From Schaalia sp. ORNL0103 (GTDB taxonomy: Bacteria > Actinomycetota > Actinomycetes > Actinomycetales > Actinomycetaceae): DNA of 64,000 nt. Position numbers and translations under genes: made by a program. Below the pieces are notes generated by a model. It worked only from the letters and a program-made list of their open reading frames with translations, did no database searches and was not told the DNA's origin. The stretch is from positions 62,001 through 126,000 of the forward strand of contig NZ_JAHXSA010000002.1 in NCBI RefSeq assembly GCF_019429565.1. The letters are read 5' to 3'. This document shows positions 1-8,589 of this stretch, piece after piece (position 1 is the stretch's first letter; the number at the start of each line of letters is the position of its first letter).

Positions 1-1
1 C

Positions 2-424
2 ACCCCGGCGCCCGCGGCGACCGCCAGCGCTGATCCGACACAGAACGCTGCCCCCACGCAGACCCCCGCCCCCACGCAGGCCCCCGGCAACTCCAGCCAG
101 TCCGTCGATGAGGCCTGCGGCCTTGTGACGAGCCAGCTCAAATCTTTCTCCGAAAGCGCCAGCACGGACGCAACTCCGGAACAGAAGAAAGCCATGGCAG
201 ACGCCACCATCAAGGCGCTCAACTCGCCTCAGATCACCAATCCCGATGTGAAGGAGGCAGCCGGCAAGGTGGCTGCGGTCCTGACGGATACGGTGAACTT
301 CGCTAACAAGTACGACTCGAACCCGGGCGCCGCCGATCAGAACGAGGCCAACGAGCTGATCGCACGCCTCACTACCTCGATGTATTCGCTCGGCCAGCTG
401 TGCCCTGCACTGCTGGAGGACTGA
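2..424 (+). CDS. Secreted or lipoprotein, C-terminal part (5' end outside window)
   Basis: The reading frame is open from the first bases of the window, so the N-terminus is missing. A Pro/Thr/Ala/Gln-rich linker (about 35 residues) precedes a roughly 105-residue domain that starts near a Cys (EACGLV) and ends near a second Cys (GQLCPAL). A GTG at 125 lies inside the domain and is unlikely to be the true start. The domain resembles the mature part of the convergent lipoprotein at 535-918: both have an early Cys, a central block of the type ITNxxVKxAA, and a final S-x-x-x-L-x-x-x-C pattern. It is probably an extracytoplasmic protein with one disulfide. No function is recognised. Confidence 0.7.
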   Translation, partial: TPAPAATASADPTQNAAPTQTPAPTQAPGNSSQSVDEACGLVTSQLKSFSESASTDATPEQKKAMADATIKALNSPQITNPDVKEAAGKVAAVLTDTVNFANKYDSNPGAADQNEANELIARLTTSMYSLGQLCPALLED

Positions 425-461
425 CGAACAGGTAAGTACTCGTTCATCGATACATAGCGTT

Positions 462-490
462 GGAGGGGCGGCCCGTCGGGCCGCCCCTCC
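462..490. terminator. Bidirectional terminator hairpin
   Basis: A perfect 13-bp GC stem (462-474 with 478-490) closes a GTC loop. It lies between the convergent genes ending at 424 and 535. There is no strong T-run, as is usual for high-GC actinobacterial terminators. Confidence 0.85.
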
Positions 491-534
491 TCACTCAACG
501 CCCGCACGCGGGCACATACATCTGATGTTGCTCG

Positions 535-918
535 TCAGCGCGCGTTGCACACCGTCTCAAGCGACGACATTGACGTCGCGAGGTTCGTGTACAGATCCAT
601 AGCCTCAGTCATCTGCTCTTGCGAAGGTTCGTCTCCCACCGTCTTGGCGAAATCAGCGAGAGCCTGAGCACTATCGCCCGCAGCCACCGCAGCAGCCTTC
701 ACTTCCGAGTTGGTAATCTCGTCAGACTTCAGGACAGTCGCAACGCTGCTCATACCCTGGACCATGTCTTCCGTGTTGCTCGGATCAAGGCCATCAATTG
801 CCTTGACGGCCTTGTCATTGATGATCTGACAGGCAGCCTGCTTGGACTGCCCACCACAGGCGGCCAGGCTCAGGGGCAGCAGTGCAACGAGGGCGGCCGT
901 CAGAAGACGCTTTTTCAT
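535..918 (-). CDS. Small lipoprotein, paralogue of the neighbour at 2-424
   Basis: A 127-residue protein with a classic lipoprotein signal: MKKR, a hydrophobic stretch, and the lipobox LAAC (Cys21), so it should be lipid-anchored on the outer face of the membrane. The mature part is helical, with Cys near both ends of the domain (AACQII and LETVCNAR) and a central ITNSEVKAAA block shared with the convergent neighbour. The ATG is preceded by AAGGAG at a spacing of about 8 nt. The function is unknown. Confidence 0.85.
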   Translation of the reverse strand: MKKRLLTAALVALLPLSLAACGGQSKQAACQIINDKAVKAIDGLDPSNTEDMVQGMSSVATVLKSDEITNSEVKAAAVAAGDSAQALADFAKTVGDEPSQEQMTEAMDLYTNLATSMSSLETVCNAR

Positions 919-1072
919 GAGGGTTACTCCTTCGAGTATTTATGATGGGTACCTGCGAATCATATCGCATTTTCACGCTATTAATTTCCTCGCCGTCAAA
1001 GAAGATTCGTGCATTATTGATACATTCCACTGCACGAATTACAAACGAGCGTGATGGCCGCACCACTCGATA

Positions 1073-1138
1073 CGAGGAGGGGGCAACCCCTGAGCACGCG
1101 CGAGGAGGGGGCAACCCCTGCGGGCCACCCCCTCCTCG
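1073..1138 (-). terminator. Tandem direct repeat and terminator hairpin
   Basis: A 20-bp unit (CGAGGAGGGGGCAACCCCTG) occurs twice, at 1073-1092 and 1101-1120. The first 11 bases of the second copy (1101-1111) are exactly complementary to 1128-1138, giving a stem downstream of the transporter gene that ends at 1202. Each unit can also form the small hairpin GGGG-CAA-CCCC. Most likely a terminator. Confidence 0.6.
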
Positions 1139-1201
1139 TCATCTACTCAGTTGAGAACCGGACGCGGGGACCAGTGCTCGTCCCGCCCCGGCCTCGTTCA
1201 T

Positions 1202-2200
1202 TTAGGCCTGTCCGCCGTTCTTCCAGCGACGGAAGAACATCGCCAGCAGCGCGCCGGACAGATTGTGCCACACGGAGAAAACGGCTGCAGGGAGCGCGGT
1301 CTCCGGGGTAGAGGCGAAGTGAGTCTTCGCCAGCGTCGCGGCCAGCGCCGAATTCTGCATGCCGACCTCGATTGCGGTCGTGCGCGCCGCCTTGTCGGAG
1401 CCACGGCCGACGCGTCCGGCCAGGTAGCCGAAAAGGTAGCCCAGGAGGTTGTGGCAGATGACAACCGCAATGATGAGAGCGCCAGACGTCAGGATCTTGT
1501 TAACCGAGCCAGACACGACGACCAGCAGCACGTAGCAGATACCGAACACGGAAATCCAGGGGAGAAGCGGCAGGATCTTCTCCACGAACTTGCCAGCGAC
1601 GAAGCGCACGATGAAGCCGCCCAGGACGGGGGCGAGAACCATCAGCAGGATGTTCTTCGCCATCGCCGCGCCATCCACCGGCATGCGATTACCCACCAGC
1701 CAGGCGGTGAGCAGCGGCGTCATGAGGGGTGCGAGCAGCGTCGAGATCGAGGTCATGGTGACCGACAGCGCGACGTCAGCCTTCGCCAGGTAGGAGATCA
1801 CGTTCGAGGCCGTACCACCGGGCGCACAGCCGACGAGGATGACGCCGACCGCGACCGCGTCGGGCAGACCAAACACGTAGCACAGGGCCCAACCAACGAG
1901 GGGCATGATCAGGTACTGGGCGACAACACCCACGAGCACGGGCAGCGGACGCTTGACGATAAGCCCAAAGTCGGGCAGCGTCAGGGTCAGGCCCATGCCG
2001 AACATGATGACGCCGAGCGCCCAGTTAACGCCGGGAGCCAGCGGCTTGAAGGTGTCGGGCGTAATCATGGCGATCGCGAAGGCCGCCAGGATCAGCAGCG
2101 GGAAGACCGTGACGGCGATGCGCGCACTTCGGTCTTCGGAGGAAAGGACGGGGGATTGAGTTGTAACTGCGTCTGATGTGGACATGCCACCATATTTCAC
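1202..2200 (-). CDS. Bile acid:sodium symporter (BASS/SBF) family transporter
   Basis: A 332-residue integral membrane protein with about nine to ten hydrophobic segments. Features match the SBF/BASS family: FGMGLTLTLPDF in the second or third helix, GCAPGGTASNVISYLA in the middle, and IEVGMQNSALA near the C-terminus, which are the two conserved crossover regions that bind sodium and substrate. The substrate (organic anion, keto acid or bile-acid-like) cannot be read from the sequence. The start is ambiguous: a GTG at 2200 or an in-frame ATG at 2185, neither with a convincing ribosome site. Transcribed alone. Confidence 0.9.
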   Translation of the reverse strand: MKYGGMSTSDAVTTQSPVLSSEDRSARIAVTVFPLLILAAFAIAMITPDTFKPLAPGVNWALGVIMFGMGLTLTLPDFGLIVKRPLPVLVGVVAQYLIMPLVGWALCYVFGLPDAVAVGVILVGCAPGGTASNVISYLAKADVALSVTMTSISTLLAPLMTPLLTAWLVGNRMPVDGAAMAKNILLMVLAPVLGGFIVRFVAGKFVEKILPLLPWISVFGICYVLLVVVSGSVNKILTSGALIIAVVICHNLLGYLFGYLAGRVGRGSDKAARTTAIEVGMQNSALAATLAKTHFASTPETALPAAVFSVWHNLSGALLAMFFRRWKNGGQA

Positions 2201-2250
2201 CGCTCGTTGTATTTTTCCCGCTTCAGTCTCACGTTGTGACCCTCCCAGTA

Positions 2251-2286
2251 TTGAGCCTCACAGGCCTACTTCACTAAGCTAAGGCT
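2251..2286 (+). promoter_or_regulatory. Candidate leaderless promoter for the YwiC-like gene
   Basis: TTGAGC (2251-2256), an 18-nt spacer, then TAAGCT (2275-2280) only 6 nt before the ATG at 2287. This leaves no room for a Shine-Dalgarno sequence and implies a transcript starting at or next to the start codon. Confidence 0.5.
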
Positions 2287-3189
2287 ATGCACAGTGCAGC
2301 GCCGCAGACTCACTCAACGCCCGAACGCACCGCGGAGAGCTCCCCCAACCGCGCATCGGGACGCCCTCAGGGGCGCCCGAAGCCGCGCCACCACAACAAT
2401 CCCCGCATGCGTAAGCTTGCCCGCGACGGCTGGATCTCGGACCAGCACGGCGCGTGGACGATGATGGCTTTCCCGCCGCTGCTCGGGTGGGCACTGTCCT
2501 TCACCTTTTCCTGGACGGTCGTCCTCATGCTGGTGGCGTGGGCGATGGCATTCCAGATGTTCTCCGCCGTGTGCCTGTGGGTGAAAACGCCCGCCAAGCG
2601 CCGCTCCCGCATTGCCCCCGCGGTCCTGACCTACGGCGTGCTCGCGGCGCTCCCCGGCGCCACCCTCCTGGCACTGCGCCCACAGCTGCTATGGTGGGCG
2701 ATCGCTTTCGCCCCCCTGGCCTCGTCGGCACTCTACCTTGTGTGGAAGGGCCGCGAGCGCTCCCTGGGCGCCCGTGCGGCCTCGATCCTGGCGGGCAACA
2801 TCATGGGACCCGTGGCGTTCTCGCTGGCGATCGCTGATGGTTCACCGTCTGCGGTGACCCTCCACGCGTGGGCGACGTGCGCCGCGTTCGGCCTGCACTA
2901 CATCGGCACAGTTCCGCTGGTTCGTTCGATGATCCGAGGCCGCAAGGACCCGCGCTGGGCGACGGGTTCCACGCTGCTGCACGCTGCGTTCACGCTGTGC
3001 GCGGCCGTGGGGTGGTGGTTCGGCGCGCTGACGATCTGGCCCGTCCTCATGTGGGCGTGCCTGACCGCGCGCGCGTGGGTCATGCCGACGCTGAACCGGA
3101 CCCGCACGCGTCCCTTCTCACCCAAGCTGATCGGCTTCAGCGAGCTCGGCTGGTCGCTTCTCCTCATCGCCTCGCTGCTGATCCCGTAA
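2287..3189 (+). CDS. YwiC-like family membrane protein
   Basis: A 300-residue protein with a charged N-terminal tail of about 45 residues followed by roughly eight hydrophobic segments. The family hallmark is the opening motif WISDQHGAWTMMAFPPLLG, matching the W-x-x-x-QHGAW-x-M signature of YwiC-like proteins. The family has no established biochemical function; in Bacillus the founding member lies near nitrate respiration genes. It stands alone here, convergent with hisC. Confidence 0.85.
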   Translation: MHSAAPQTHSTPERTAESSPNRASGRPQGRPKPRHHNNPRMRKLARDGWISDQHGAWTMMAFPPLLGWALSFTFSWTVVLMLVAWAMAFQMFSAVCLWVKTPAKRRSRIAPAVLTYGVLAALPGATLLALRPQLLWWAIAFAPLASSALYLVWKGRERSLGARAASILAGNIMGPVAFSLAIADGSPSAVTLHAWATCAAFGLHYIGTVPLVRSMIRGRKDPRWATGSTLLHAAFTLCAAVGWWFGALTIWPVLMWACLTARAWVMPTLNRTRTRPFSPKLIGFSELGWSLLLIASLLIP

Positions 3190-3215
3190 TCCACTGCACC
3201 CCGGTGGGTGGTCGT

Positions 3216-3243
3216 GGGCGCGTCCGTTTCGTCGGGCGCGCCC
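3216..3243. terminator. Possible bidirectional terminator
   Basis: GGGCGCG (3216-3222) pairs with CGCGCCC (3237-3243) across a 14-nt loop, between the convergent genes ending at 3189 and 3259. Confidence 0.45.
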
Positions 3244-3258
3244 ATTCGCATGCTGACC

Positions 3259-4323
3259 CTACGCGCCGACGCCCGCGGTGCGTGCGAATTCAGCGGCCAC
3301 GGACAGGAAGCGGTCGTTCTGCTCGCGCGAGCCGACCGAGACTCGCACGCCCACGCGGAAGGGGCGCACGATGAGGCCGACGCGCGCGCATGCCTCGACG
3401 AGGCCGTAGACGTCGCCGCGGATCAGGTAGAAGTTCGACTGGCTGTCGGGGATGTCGTAGCCGAGTGCGCGCAGGGCCGGGATGATGCGCTCGCGCTCGG
3501 CGATGATCTCGGCGACCGCGCGCTGCACGCCCTCGGCGTCCTTCAGGGAGGCGAGGGCCGCGGCGAGGGCGAGGGAGTTGACGCCGAAGGGGACGAGGAG
3601 AGCCTGGATCGCGCCGATCACCTCGGGATCGCCGATGGCGTAGCCGACGCGCACGCCGGCCAGGGCGTGCGCCTTGGAGAACGTGCGCATGACGATGACG
3701 TTGGGGTGTTCTTCGATGAGGGGGACCGCTGTGCGCACGCCGGGCTTGGTCGCGAAGTCGATGTAGGCCTCGTCGACGATGACCATGACGTCATCGGGGA
3801 CGTCGGCGACGAAACCGGCGATCTCCTCGTAGGTGAGGGCCGAGCCGGTCGGGTTGTTGGGCGAGCAGACGATGACGGCGACGGTGTCGGGCGTGATCGC
3901 GGCGCGCATGGCGTCGAGGTCGTGGGTGGCGTCCGGGAGGAGCTCAACGGGCACGGGTTCGCCGCCCACGGAGGGAATGGCGATCGGGTAGGACTCGAAG
4001 GAGCGCCAGGGGAAGACGACCTGGCTGCCGGGCTGGCAGACGGCGGACAGTGCGGCGACGAGGATCGCCGAAGAACCAGTACCCACACACACCTGGTCGG
4101 CACCGACGCCGAAGCGCTGCGCGAGGGCCTCGCGCAGGGGCGCGGCCGTCAGGTCGGGGTAGCGGTTGATCGTCTCGAGTTCGCGGGCGATCGCCTCAAG
4201 CACCGCTGGGCTGGGCGGCGTCGGCATCTCGTTAGAGGAGATTTTGACGGCGTCGGGCGCGGTCTTGCTGGGGACGTAGCGAGGCAGAGAGGCGACGGCG
4301 GGACGGATGCGCAGGTTGGTCAT
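3259..4323 (-). CDS. hisC: Histidinol-phosphate / aromatic aminotransferase (PLP, class I/II)
   Basis: A 354-residue fold-type I PLP aminotransferase. Visible motifs: SSNEMPTPPSP near the N-terminus, the Asn/Pro block CSPNNPTGSALT, IVDEAYIDF with the PLP-contacting Asp and Tyr, the Schiff-base lysine in MRTFSKAHALAG, and a C-terminal RPFRVGVRVSVG that supplies the carboxylate/phosphate-binding Arg. It interconverts histidinol phosphate or an aromatic amino acid with its keto acid. It stands alone, away from other his genes, so the aromatic aminotransferase (Pat) alternative cannot be excluded. The ATG at 4323 (MTNLRIRP) is preferred over an upstream in-frame ATG because family homology starts there. 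Confidence 0.88.
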   Translation of the reverse strand: MTNLRIRPAVASLPRYVPSKTAPDAVKISSNEMPTPPSPAVLEAIARELETINRYPDLTAAPLREALAQRFGVGADQVCVGTGSSAILVAALSAVCQPGSQVVFPWRSFESYPIAIPSVGGEPVPVELLPDATHDLDAMRAAITPDTVAVIVCSPNNPTGSALTYEEIAGFVADVPDDVMVIVDEAYIDFATKPGVRTAVPLIEEHPNVIVMRTFSKAHALAGVRVGYAIGDPEVIGAIQALLVPFGVNSLALAAALASLKDAEGVQRAVAEIIAERERIIPALRALGYDIPDSQSNFYLIRGDVYGLVEACARVGLIVRPFRVGVRVSVGSREQNDRFLSVAAEFARTAGVGA

Positions 4324-4340
4324 GTGTGTAGTCCTATCCC

Positions 4341-4775
4341 ATGGACTTGGACCATGCAAGCATCATCCCACTGCGCAAGAATGGAGAAATGGACTTTATT
4401 GCTCGTTTATTGGCCACGATGGCCGGCCTGTGGGTGACGACCCATCTGGTCTCGTCGATCTCGATCGAATCGTCGTCGGCGTCGCAAACCGTCATCGTTC
4501 TGGCGGCAGTCGCCCTGGTGTTCACTGCGGTGAACTCGATCATCAAGCCTGTGGTGACGACGCTGACATTCCCCCTGTACCTCCTGACCTTCGGCCTGTT
4601 TGCCCTGGTGACAAACTCTCTGCTATTTGCGCTGACGGGGTGGCTGTCCACGTCGCTCGGATTCCCCATGACGACGGGCGGCTTCTGGTCCTGCCTGGTC
4701 GGCGCGGTCATCACCTCCGTGGTGTCCTCGATCGTCTCGGGCATCCTGCGGGATAAGAAGGACAAGCGGGACTGA
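4341..4775 (+). CDS. Phage holin family 4-like small membrane protein
   Basis: A 144-residue protein (128 if the internal ATG at 4389 is used) with four hydrophobic segments, a central NSIIKPVVTTLTFPLYLLTFG motif and a charged KKDKRD tail. This pattern is that of the chromosomal phage_holin_4_2/YvlD-like family, common in actinobacteria and not evidence of a prophage. The ATG at 4389 has GGAGA only 2-3 nt upstream and the one at 4341 has no ribosome site, so the start is uncertain. Divergent from hisC. Confidence 0.8.
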   Translation: MDLDHASIIPLRKNGEMDFIARLLATMAGLWVTTHLVSSISIESSSASQTVIVLAAVALVFTAVNSIIKPVVTTLTFPLYLLTFGLFALVTNSLLFALTGWLSTSLGFPMTTGGFWSCLVGAVITSVVSSIVSGILRDKKDKRD

Positions 4776-4795
4776 CGTTTCGCTCCCTTCTCCGT

Positions 4796-4830
4796 CGAGG
4801 CGCATTACCCCTGGGTGATGCGCCTCGTTT
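4796..4830 (+). terminator. Terminator hairpin overlapping the 3' end of the opposite gene
   Basis: 4796-4805 pairs perfectly with 4818-4827, and pairing continues inward with one wobble, giving an almost loopless stem followed by TTT. It would end the transcript of the small membrane protein. The last codons of the convergent hydrolase are written inside it. Confidence 0.7.
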
Positions 4831-6499
4831 GATAGTGGTGGATGGTGGTCTGCGTGTCCTGGGTGAGGCCGAGCGCCTGGGTACGGTGGGCCTCGGCGGC
4901 CGCCAGGGCGCTCAGACCCGGATCGGACGAGGCCCGGGCGGCGTCCAGGGTACTTCGGATTTCATCCACGTACAGCGGCGCGCTGTGCGAGGAGGGAACC
5001 GGGTCTTCGGGGTGAGACGCGGCCTCGTAGTCGTGGAACCTGACGGTCGTCACGTTGTCTCCGCGGGTCGCGTTCCCGTCCAGACCGGGGACGATGTCGC
5101 CCGAGTTTTCGTAGGAGAGGACGGGTACGTCGCTGGGCGCAACCGTCGCCGTGGGTGATCCTGCGGTAACGACGGAGACGACGTTGTAGCGTGCGCGCAC
5201 GGCGGGGTCGGCGGCCAGCTGAGCCGCCATGATGCCGCCCTGCGAGTGGCCGGCAAACTCGACGGCCTCCTCGGGCGGAATGCCGGCCGCGTCCATAGCT
5301 TCCATGATCGCGTCGAGCTGATCCGAGGCCATTCCTGCCACGCCCTGCAGGTTGGTGGTCATGTCCTGGGGGCCCGACTGCCCGATGGCGAACGATTGGG
5401 TGCCTCGAATGTCGACGGTCCACGAGCGACTCGTCGCGCCATCCTCCCCCACGGTCACGTGTTCCTCAATGGCGATCTCTCCGTTGTCGGCGTCGCCTCC
5501 GTGCATGTCGACGATGTGCTCGATGGTGTCGGCGCTGGTAGCAACACCCTCGTAGTGGGTGTCGGGTGCCGCGTCGGGCATGGCCGCGAGCGCGGCCTGG
5601 GTGCGTGCGTCGAGGGTCCCGGACGGAATACGTGCGGCGGCCTCGCTGTGATGGACACGAGTGTTCCCGTCCGGTCCCCTCACGGCGACCCCGTAGCTGG
5701 CTCCATGCCCAGAACCCTTGCGGTTATACAGGGTGGCCGCCACCCAGGGCGCGGCGAGCGCCGCCATCCCGGACGCCGATTGCGTGGACGTCGAGTTCAG
5801 ATCCTGGCTGACTCCCAGCCCGGACAGTGTCTGCACGACGCCTCGGAACGCAGGCAGGGAATTCACGTCGAGGGCGAACCTACCGAGGTCGCGCTGGAAC
5901 AATGCCCCAGATTCCGCATCTCCGTGCCGCGCGAAGGTGATGCCGTCGATCACGGTGTCACATAGGTCTTTCTCTGCCGCCAACACCGCGAAGCCGGGCA
6001 TAAGAACGGTGGGCAGCCAGGGGACCCCCGCGCTCGCGGAGGCGTCCTGAAACCCGTGGTAGAGCGCCACGCCGCCGGTGGCCAGGGCGCCACCGGGGCA
6101 TAGGGCGAACGCTCCGAGGCTCCGCCAGCTGAGCTGCGCTCCCAATGGGCTGCCGGGTACTGCCTCCCACAGGGAAGCGGCGGCGTTCGCATCCGCGTAC
6201 GTGAGGGCCGCGTCCTGCATCTTCCACCGCAGGTCGTCGACGCTGGACTCGAGGGCGTCGAGGGCGCTCAGGGCGGCGCTAATCGCGCCTATGAGGCCGG
6301 CCGCAGTCTCCGGGGCAAAAAGCGAGGCCAGGTCGGACTCGGCGAGGGCGGCGTTGAGCGCGAGGCGCGCGGGCCCGATCGAGAGGTTCTCTTCGTACGT
6401 GACGAGGGTGTGCGTGGCGCACAGCTCGTTGACGTCGACGCTGAAGGAGCCCGAGGACACGGACACGTGTCGGTTCGGATCGAAAGCCACGGTCACCAC
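4805..6499 (-). CDS. Alpha/beta hydrolase with N-terminal helical domain, putative type VII-linked effector
   Basis: A 564-residue protein translated from a start that overlaps the WXG-like gene before it by 7 nt. Residues 1 to about 130 are helical and rich in Ala/Leu, a middle region has several hydrophobic stretches, and the C-terminal half is an alpha/beta hydrolase with the nucleophile elbow AGHSQGGIMAAQ (G-H-S-Q-G). A later block with SYENSGDIVPGLDGN and a downstream SHSAPLY could hold the acid and His. It resembles the hydrolase at 12723-14204 around the nucleophile and the D-x-VP-x-LDG motif. No signal peptide is seen, which fits export by a type VII system with its small partner. The substrate is unknown; esterase or lipase activity is inferred. 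Confidence 0.75.
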   Translation of the reverse strand: MVTVAFDPNRHVSVSSGSFSVDVNELCATHTLVTYEENLSIGPARLALNAALAESDLASLFAPETAAGLIGAISAALSALDALESSVDDLRWKMQDAALTYADANAAASLWEAVPGSPLGAQLSWRSLGAFALCPGGALATGGVALYHGFQDASASAGVPWLPTVLMPGFAVLAAEKDLCDTVIDGITFARHGDAESGALFQRDLGRFALDVNSLPAFRGVVQTLSGLGVSQDLNSTSTQSASGMAALAAPWVAATLYNRKGSGHGASYGVAVRGPDGNTRVHHSEAAARIPSGTLDARTQAALAAMPDAAPDTHYEGVATSADTIEHIVDMHGGDADNGEIAIEEHVTVGEDGATSRSWTVDIRGTQSFAIGQSGPQDMTTNLQGVAGMASDQLDAIMEAMDAAGIPPEEAVEFAGHSQGGIMAAQLAADPAVRARYNVVSVVTAGSPTATVAPSDVPVLSYENSGDIVPGLDGNATRGDNVTTVRFHDYEAASHPEDPVPSSHSAPLYVDEIRSTLDAARASSDPGLSALAAAEAHRTQALGLTQDTQTTIHHYQTRRITQG

Positions 6500-6798
6500 A
6501 CTCCCAGCATGACGAGTTCGGGATGAAGTACGGCTGATTCGGCGGACTCAGAGAGGCTGCGCGCGAGGCCGTGCGCCCGCTCCGTATCGAAGGCTGGGAC
6601 AAGGTCGAGGGCCTGTTGGATCTGGTCGACGACTGCCTGAGCGCCGGCGACGACCTCGCCGCAGCGCGCCCGGTAGGAGTCACCCCCTACTCCCGTCCAC
6701 TGCGGGCACATCGCGCCCGCGAGTACCCCGCGCAGGCCGTCGACGAGGCCCTGGGCGGCTTGGAGGGACAGGCCTGGGCTGGTCGGATCGAGGATCAT
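6493..6798 (-). CDS. WXG100-like small helical protein
   Basis: A 101-residue protein with the size and layout of the ESAT-6/WXG100 superfamily: a helix, a turn with W-T-G-V-G-G-D-S-Y at about residues 34-42, then a second amphipathic helix. ATG 6798 is chosen over upstream in-frame starts because GGGAG lies 5 nt before it (6804-6808) and the length then fits the family. It immediately precedes and overlaps the hydrolase gene, as expected for a secretion partner. It lacks an obvious YxxxD/E tail. Confidence 0.7.
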   Translation of the reverse strand: MILDPTSPGLSLQAAQGLVDGLRGVLAGAMCPQWTGVGGDSYRARCGEVVAGAQAVVDQIQQALDLVPAFDTERAHGLARSLSESAESAVLHPELVMLGVW

Positions 6799-7041
6799 GG
6801 TGTCTCCCATCATCGGAAGAGTCGTTGCTTGTCCTCGCACGCTACGCCGCCCCACTCCACCACCACCAGCCGCGCGGCACTCCCTGTGGATAAGCGCCCG
6901 ACGCCACCCACCCCTGTGGACGACACGCCCGGAGCCCTCACGCGCGCACCCACTCAGCCCCGGCCTCGTACGTTACCCACGCCACGAACCGCCGAGCGGA
7001 CTGGGCATCCCGATGGCCCCTCGTTCTGGGAAGATAGGGGT

Positions 7042-8499
7042 ATGAGCGACACGATGACACTGTTCTCCACTGCCCACGGCTATTCGGACCTGGCGGGCGG
7101 GGGTGAACCGCTCAGCCCGCTGGACGGCCGTTACCGCGCGGTGGCCGCGCCCCTGGCGAACTACCTGTCCGAGGCGGGCCTGAACCGCGCGCGCGTGCAC
7201 GTCGAGATCGAGTGGCTGATTTTCCTCCTCGACAACTCGGTCCTGCCCGGCGCCCCGACGCTGACCGACGCCGAGCGCGACTACCTGCGCGCCCTCACGC
7301 GCGACTTCGGCGCCGACCACATCAAGCGCCTGGCCGAGTTCGAGGCCGTCACCCGTCACGACGTCAAGGCCGTCGAGTACCTGATCGGCGAATACCTCGA
7401 GGCGGCGTCCGAGAAGCTGGGCGAGGGCACGAATTTGCCGTCGCTGCGCGAGGTCGTCCACATCTTCTGCACCTCCGAGGACATCAACAACCTGGCGTAC
7501 GCACTGACCATCAAGGCGGCGACCGAGCAGGTGTGGCTGCCCGCGATCCGCGCGCTCCTCGATCGCCTGCGCGGCCTCGCCGAGGCCGGTGCGGCCGTCC
7601 CGATGCTGGCGCACACGCACGGCCAGCCGGCAACCCCCGTGACGGTCGGCAAGGAGATGGCGGTGTTCGCGCACCGTCTGTCCCGCCAGATCAAGCGCGT
7701 CGAGGCCACGGAGTACCTGGGCAAGATCAACGGCGCGACGGGCACGTGGGCCGCGCACGTCGTATCCGTGCCGGGCGCGGATTGGCCGACGCTGGCCCGC
7801 TCGTTCGTGGAGGGCCTGGGCCTGACGTGGAACCCGCTGACCACGCAGATCGAGTCGCACGACTGGCAGGCCGAGCTGTACGCGGACGTGGCGCGCGCTG
7901 GCCGTATTGCCCACAACCTGGCGACGGACGCGTGGACGTACATTTCGATGGATTACTTCCACCAGAACCTGGCGGCGCAGGGCTCGACGGGATCGTCGAC
8001 GATGCCGCACAAGGTCAACCCGATCCGCTTTGAGAACGCGGAGGCGAACCTGGAGGTGTCGAACGCGCTGCTGGATTCCCTGGGCGCGACGCTGGTGACC
8101 AGCCGCATGCAGCGCGACCTGACGGATTCGACGACGCAGCGCAACGTGGGCGTCGCGTTCGGTCACGCGGTACTGGCCTACGACAACCTGGTGCGCGGCC
8201 TGGATGGCATCGAGATCAACGCGGCTCGTATGGCCCGCGATCTGGATGCGAATTGGGCGGTGCTCGGCGAGGCCGTCCAGCAGGCGATGCGCGCCGCCGC
8301 AATCGCGGGCGCGACCGGAATGGCCAACCCGTACGAGCGCCTCAAGGAGCTGACGCGCGGCCACGAGGTGGGCGCGGAAGACATGCGTGAGTTCATCGCG
8401 GGCCTGGGTCTGCCGGCCGAGGTGGAGGAGCGCCTCCTTGCGCTGACCCCCGCGACCTACATCGGCCTGTCCGAGCGCCTGGCGCACTGGGAGGCCTGA
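7042..8499 (+). CDS. purB: Adenylosuccinate lyase
   Basis: A 485-residue enzyme of the fumarase/aspartase superfamily, of the E. coli PurB type (SPLDGRYR near the N-terminus). Key elements: TRHDVKAVEYLI, the catalytic-His region AHTHGQPATPVT, and the superfamily signature GSSTMPHKVNP (residues 317-327), which carries the mobile serine loop. It acts twice in purine synthesis, releasing fumarate from SAICAR and from adenylosuccinate. The ATG at 7042 has AGGGG just upstream. It is flanked on both sides by type-VII-like operons on the opposite strand. Confidence 0.96.
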   Translation: MSDTMTLFSTAHGYSDLAGGGEPLSPLDGRYRAVAAPLANYLSEAGLNRARVHVEIEWLIFLLDNSVLPGAPTLTDAERDYLRALTRDFGADHIKRLAEFEAVTRHDVKAVEYLIGEYLEAASEKLGEGTNLPSLREVVHIFCTSEDINNLAYALTIKAATEQVWLPAIRALLDRLRGLAEAGAAVPMLAHTHGQPATPVTVGKEMAVFAHRLSRQIKRVEATEYLGKINGATGTWAAHVVSVPGADWPTLARSFVEGLGLTWNPLTTQIESHDWQAELYADVARAGRIAHNLATDAWTYISMDYFHQNLAAQGSTGSSTMPHKVNPIRFENAEANLEVSNALLDSLGATLVTSRMQRDLTDSTTQRNVGVAFGHAVLAYDNLVRGLDGIEINAARMARDLDANWAVLGEAVQQAMRAAAIAGATGMANPYERLKELTRGHEVGAEDMREFIAGLGLPAEVEERLLALTPATYIGLSERLAHWEA

Positions 8500-8513
8500 G
8501 CTTCACCGGTTGG

Positions 8514-8556
8514 GGCGGCGGGTGCGCGGTTGGTCCGCGCCTCGCCGCCTTTCCCG
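8514..8556 (+). terminator. Terminator after purB
   Basis: A two-part stem: 8514-8520 with 8543-8549 (7 bp) and 8524-8529 with 8535-8540 (6 bp), separated by a small internal loop and followed by TTTCCCGTTTC. Confidence 0.75.
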
Positions 8557-8589
8557 TTTCTGCCCTGTATCGCCGAGGCCGGGGCAGGT

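Noticed and set aside
1151-2176. Plus-strand frame opposite the BASS transporter, and a similar one at 3208-4437 opposite hisC
   Set aside because: Charged, repetitive composition with no motifs; the opposite strand encodes clear families.
4341-4775. Prophage remnant suggested by the holin-like gene
   Set aside because: This family is a common chromosomal membrane protein in actinobacteria, and no other phage genes are present.
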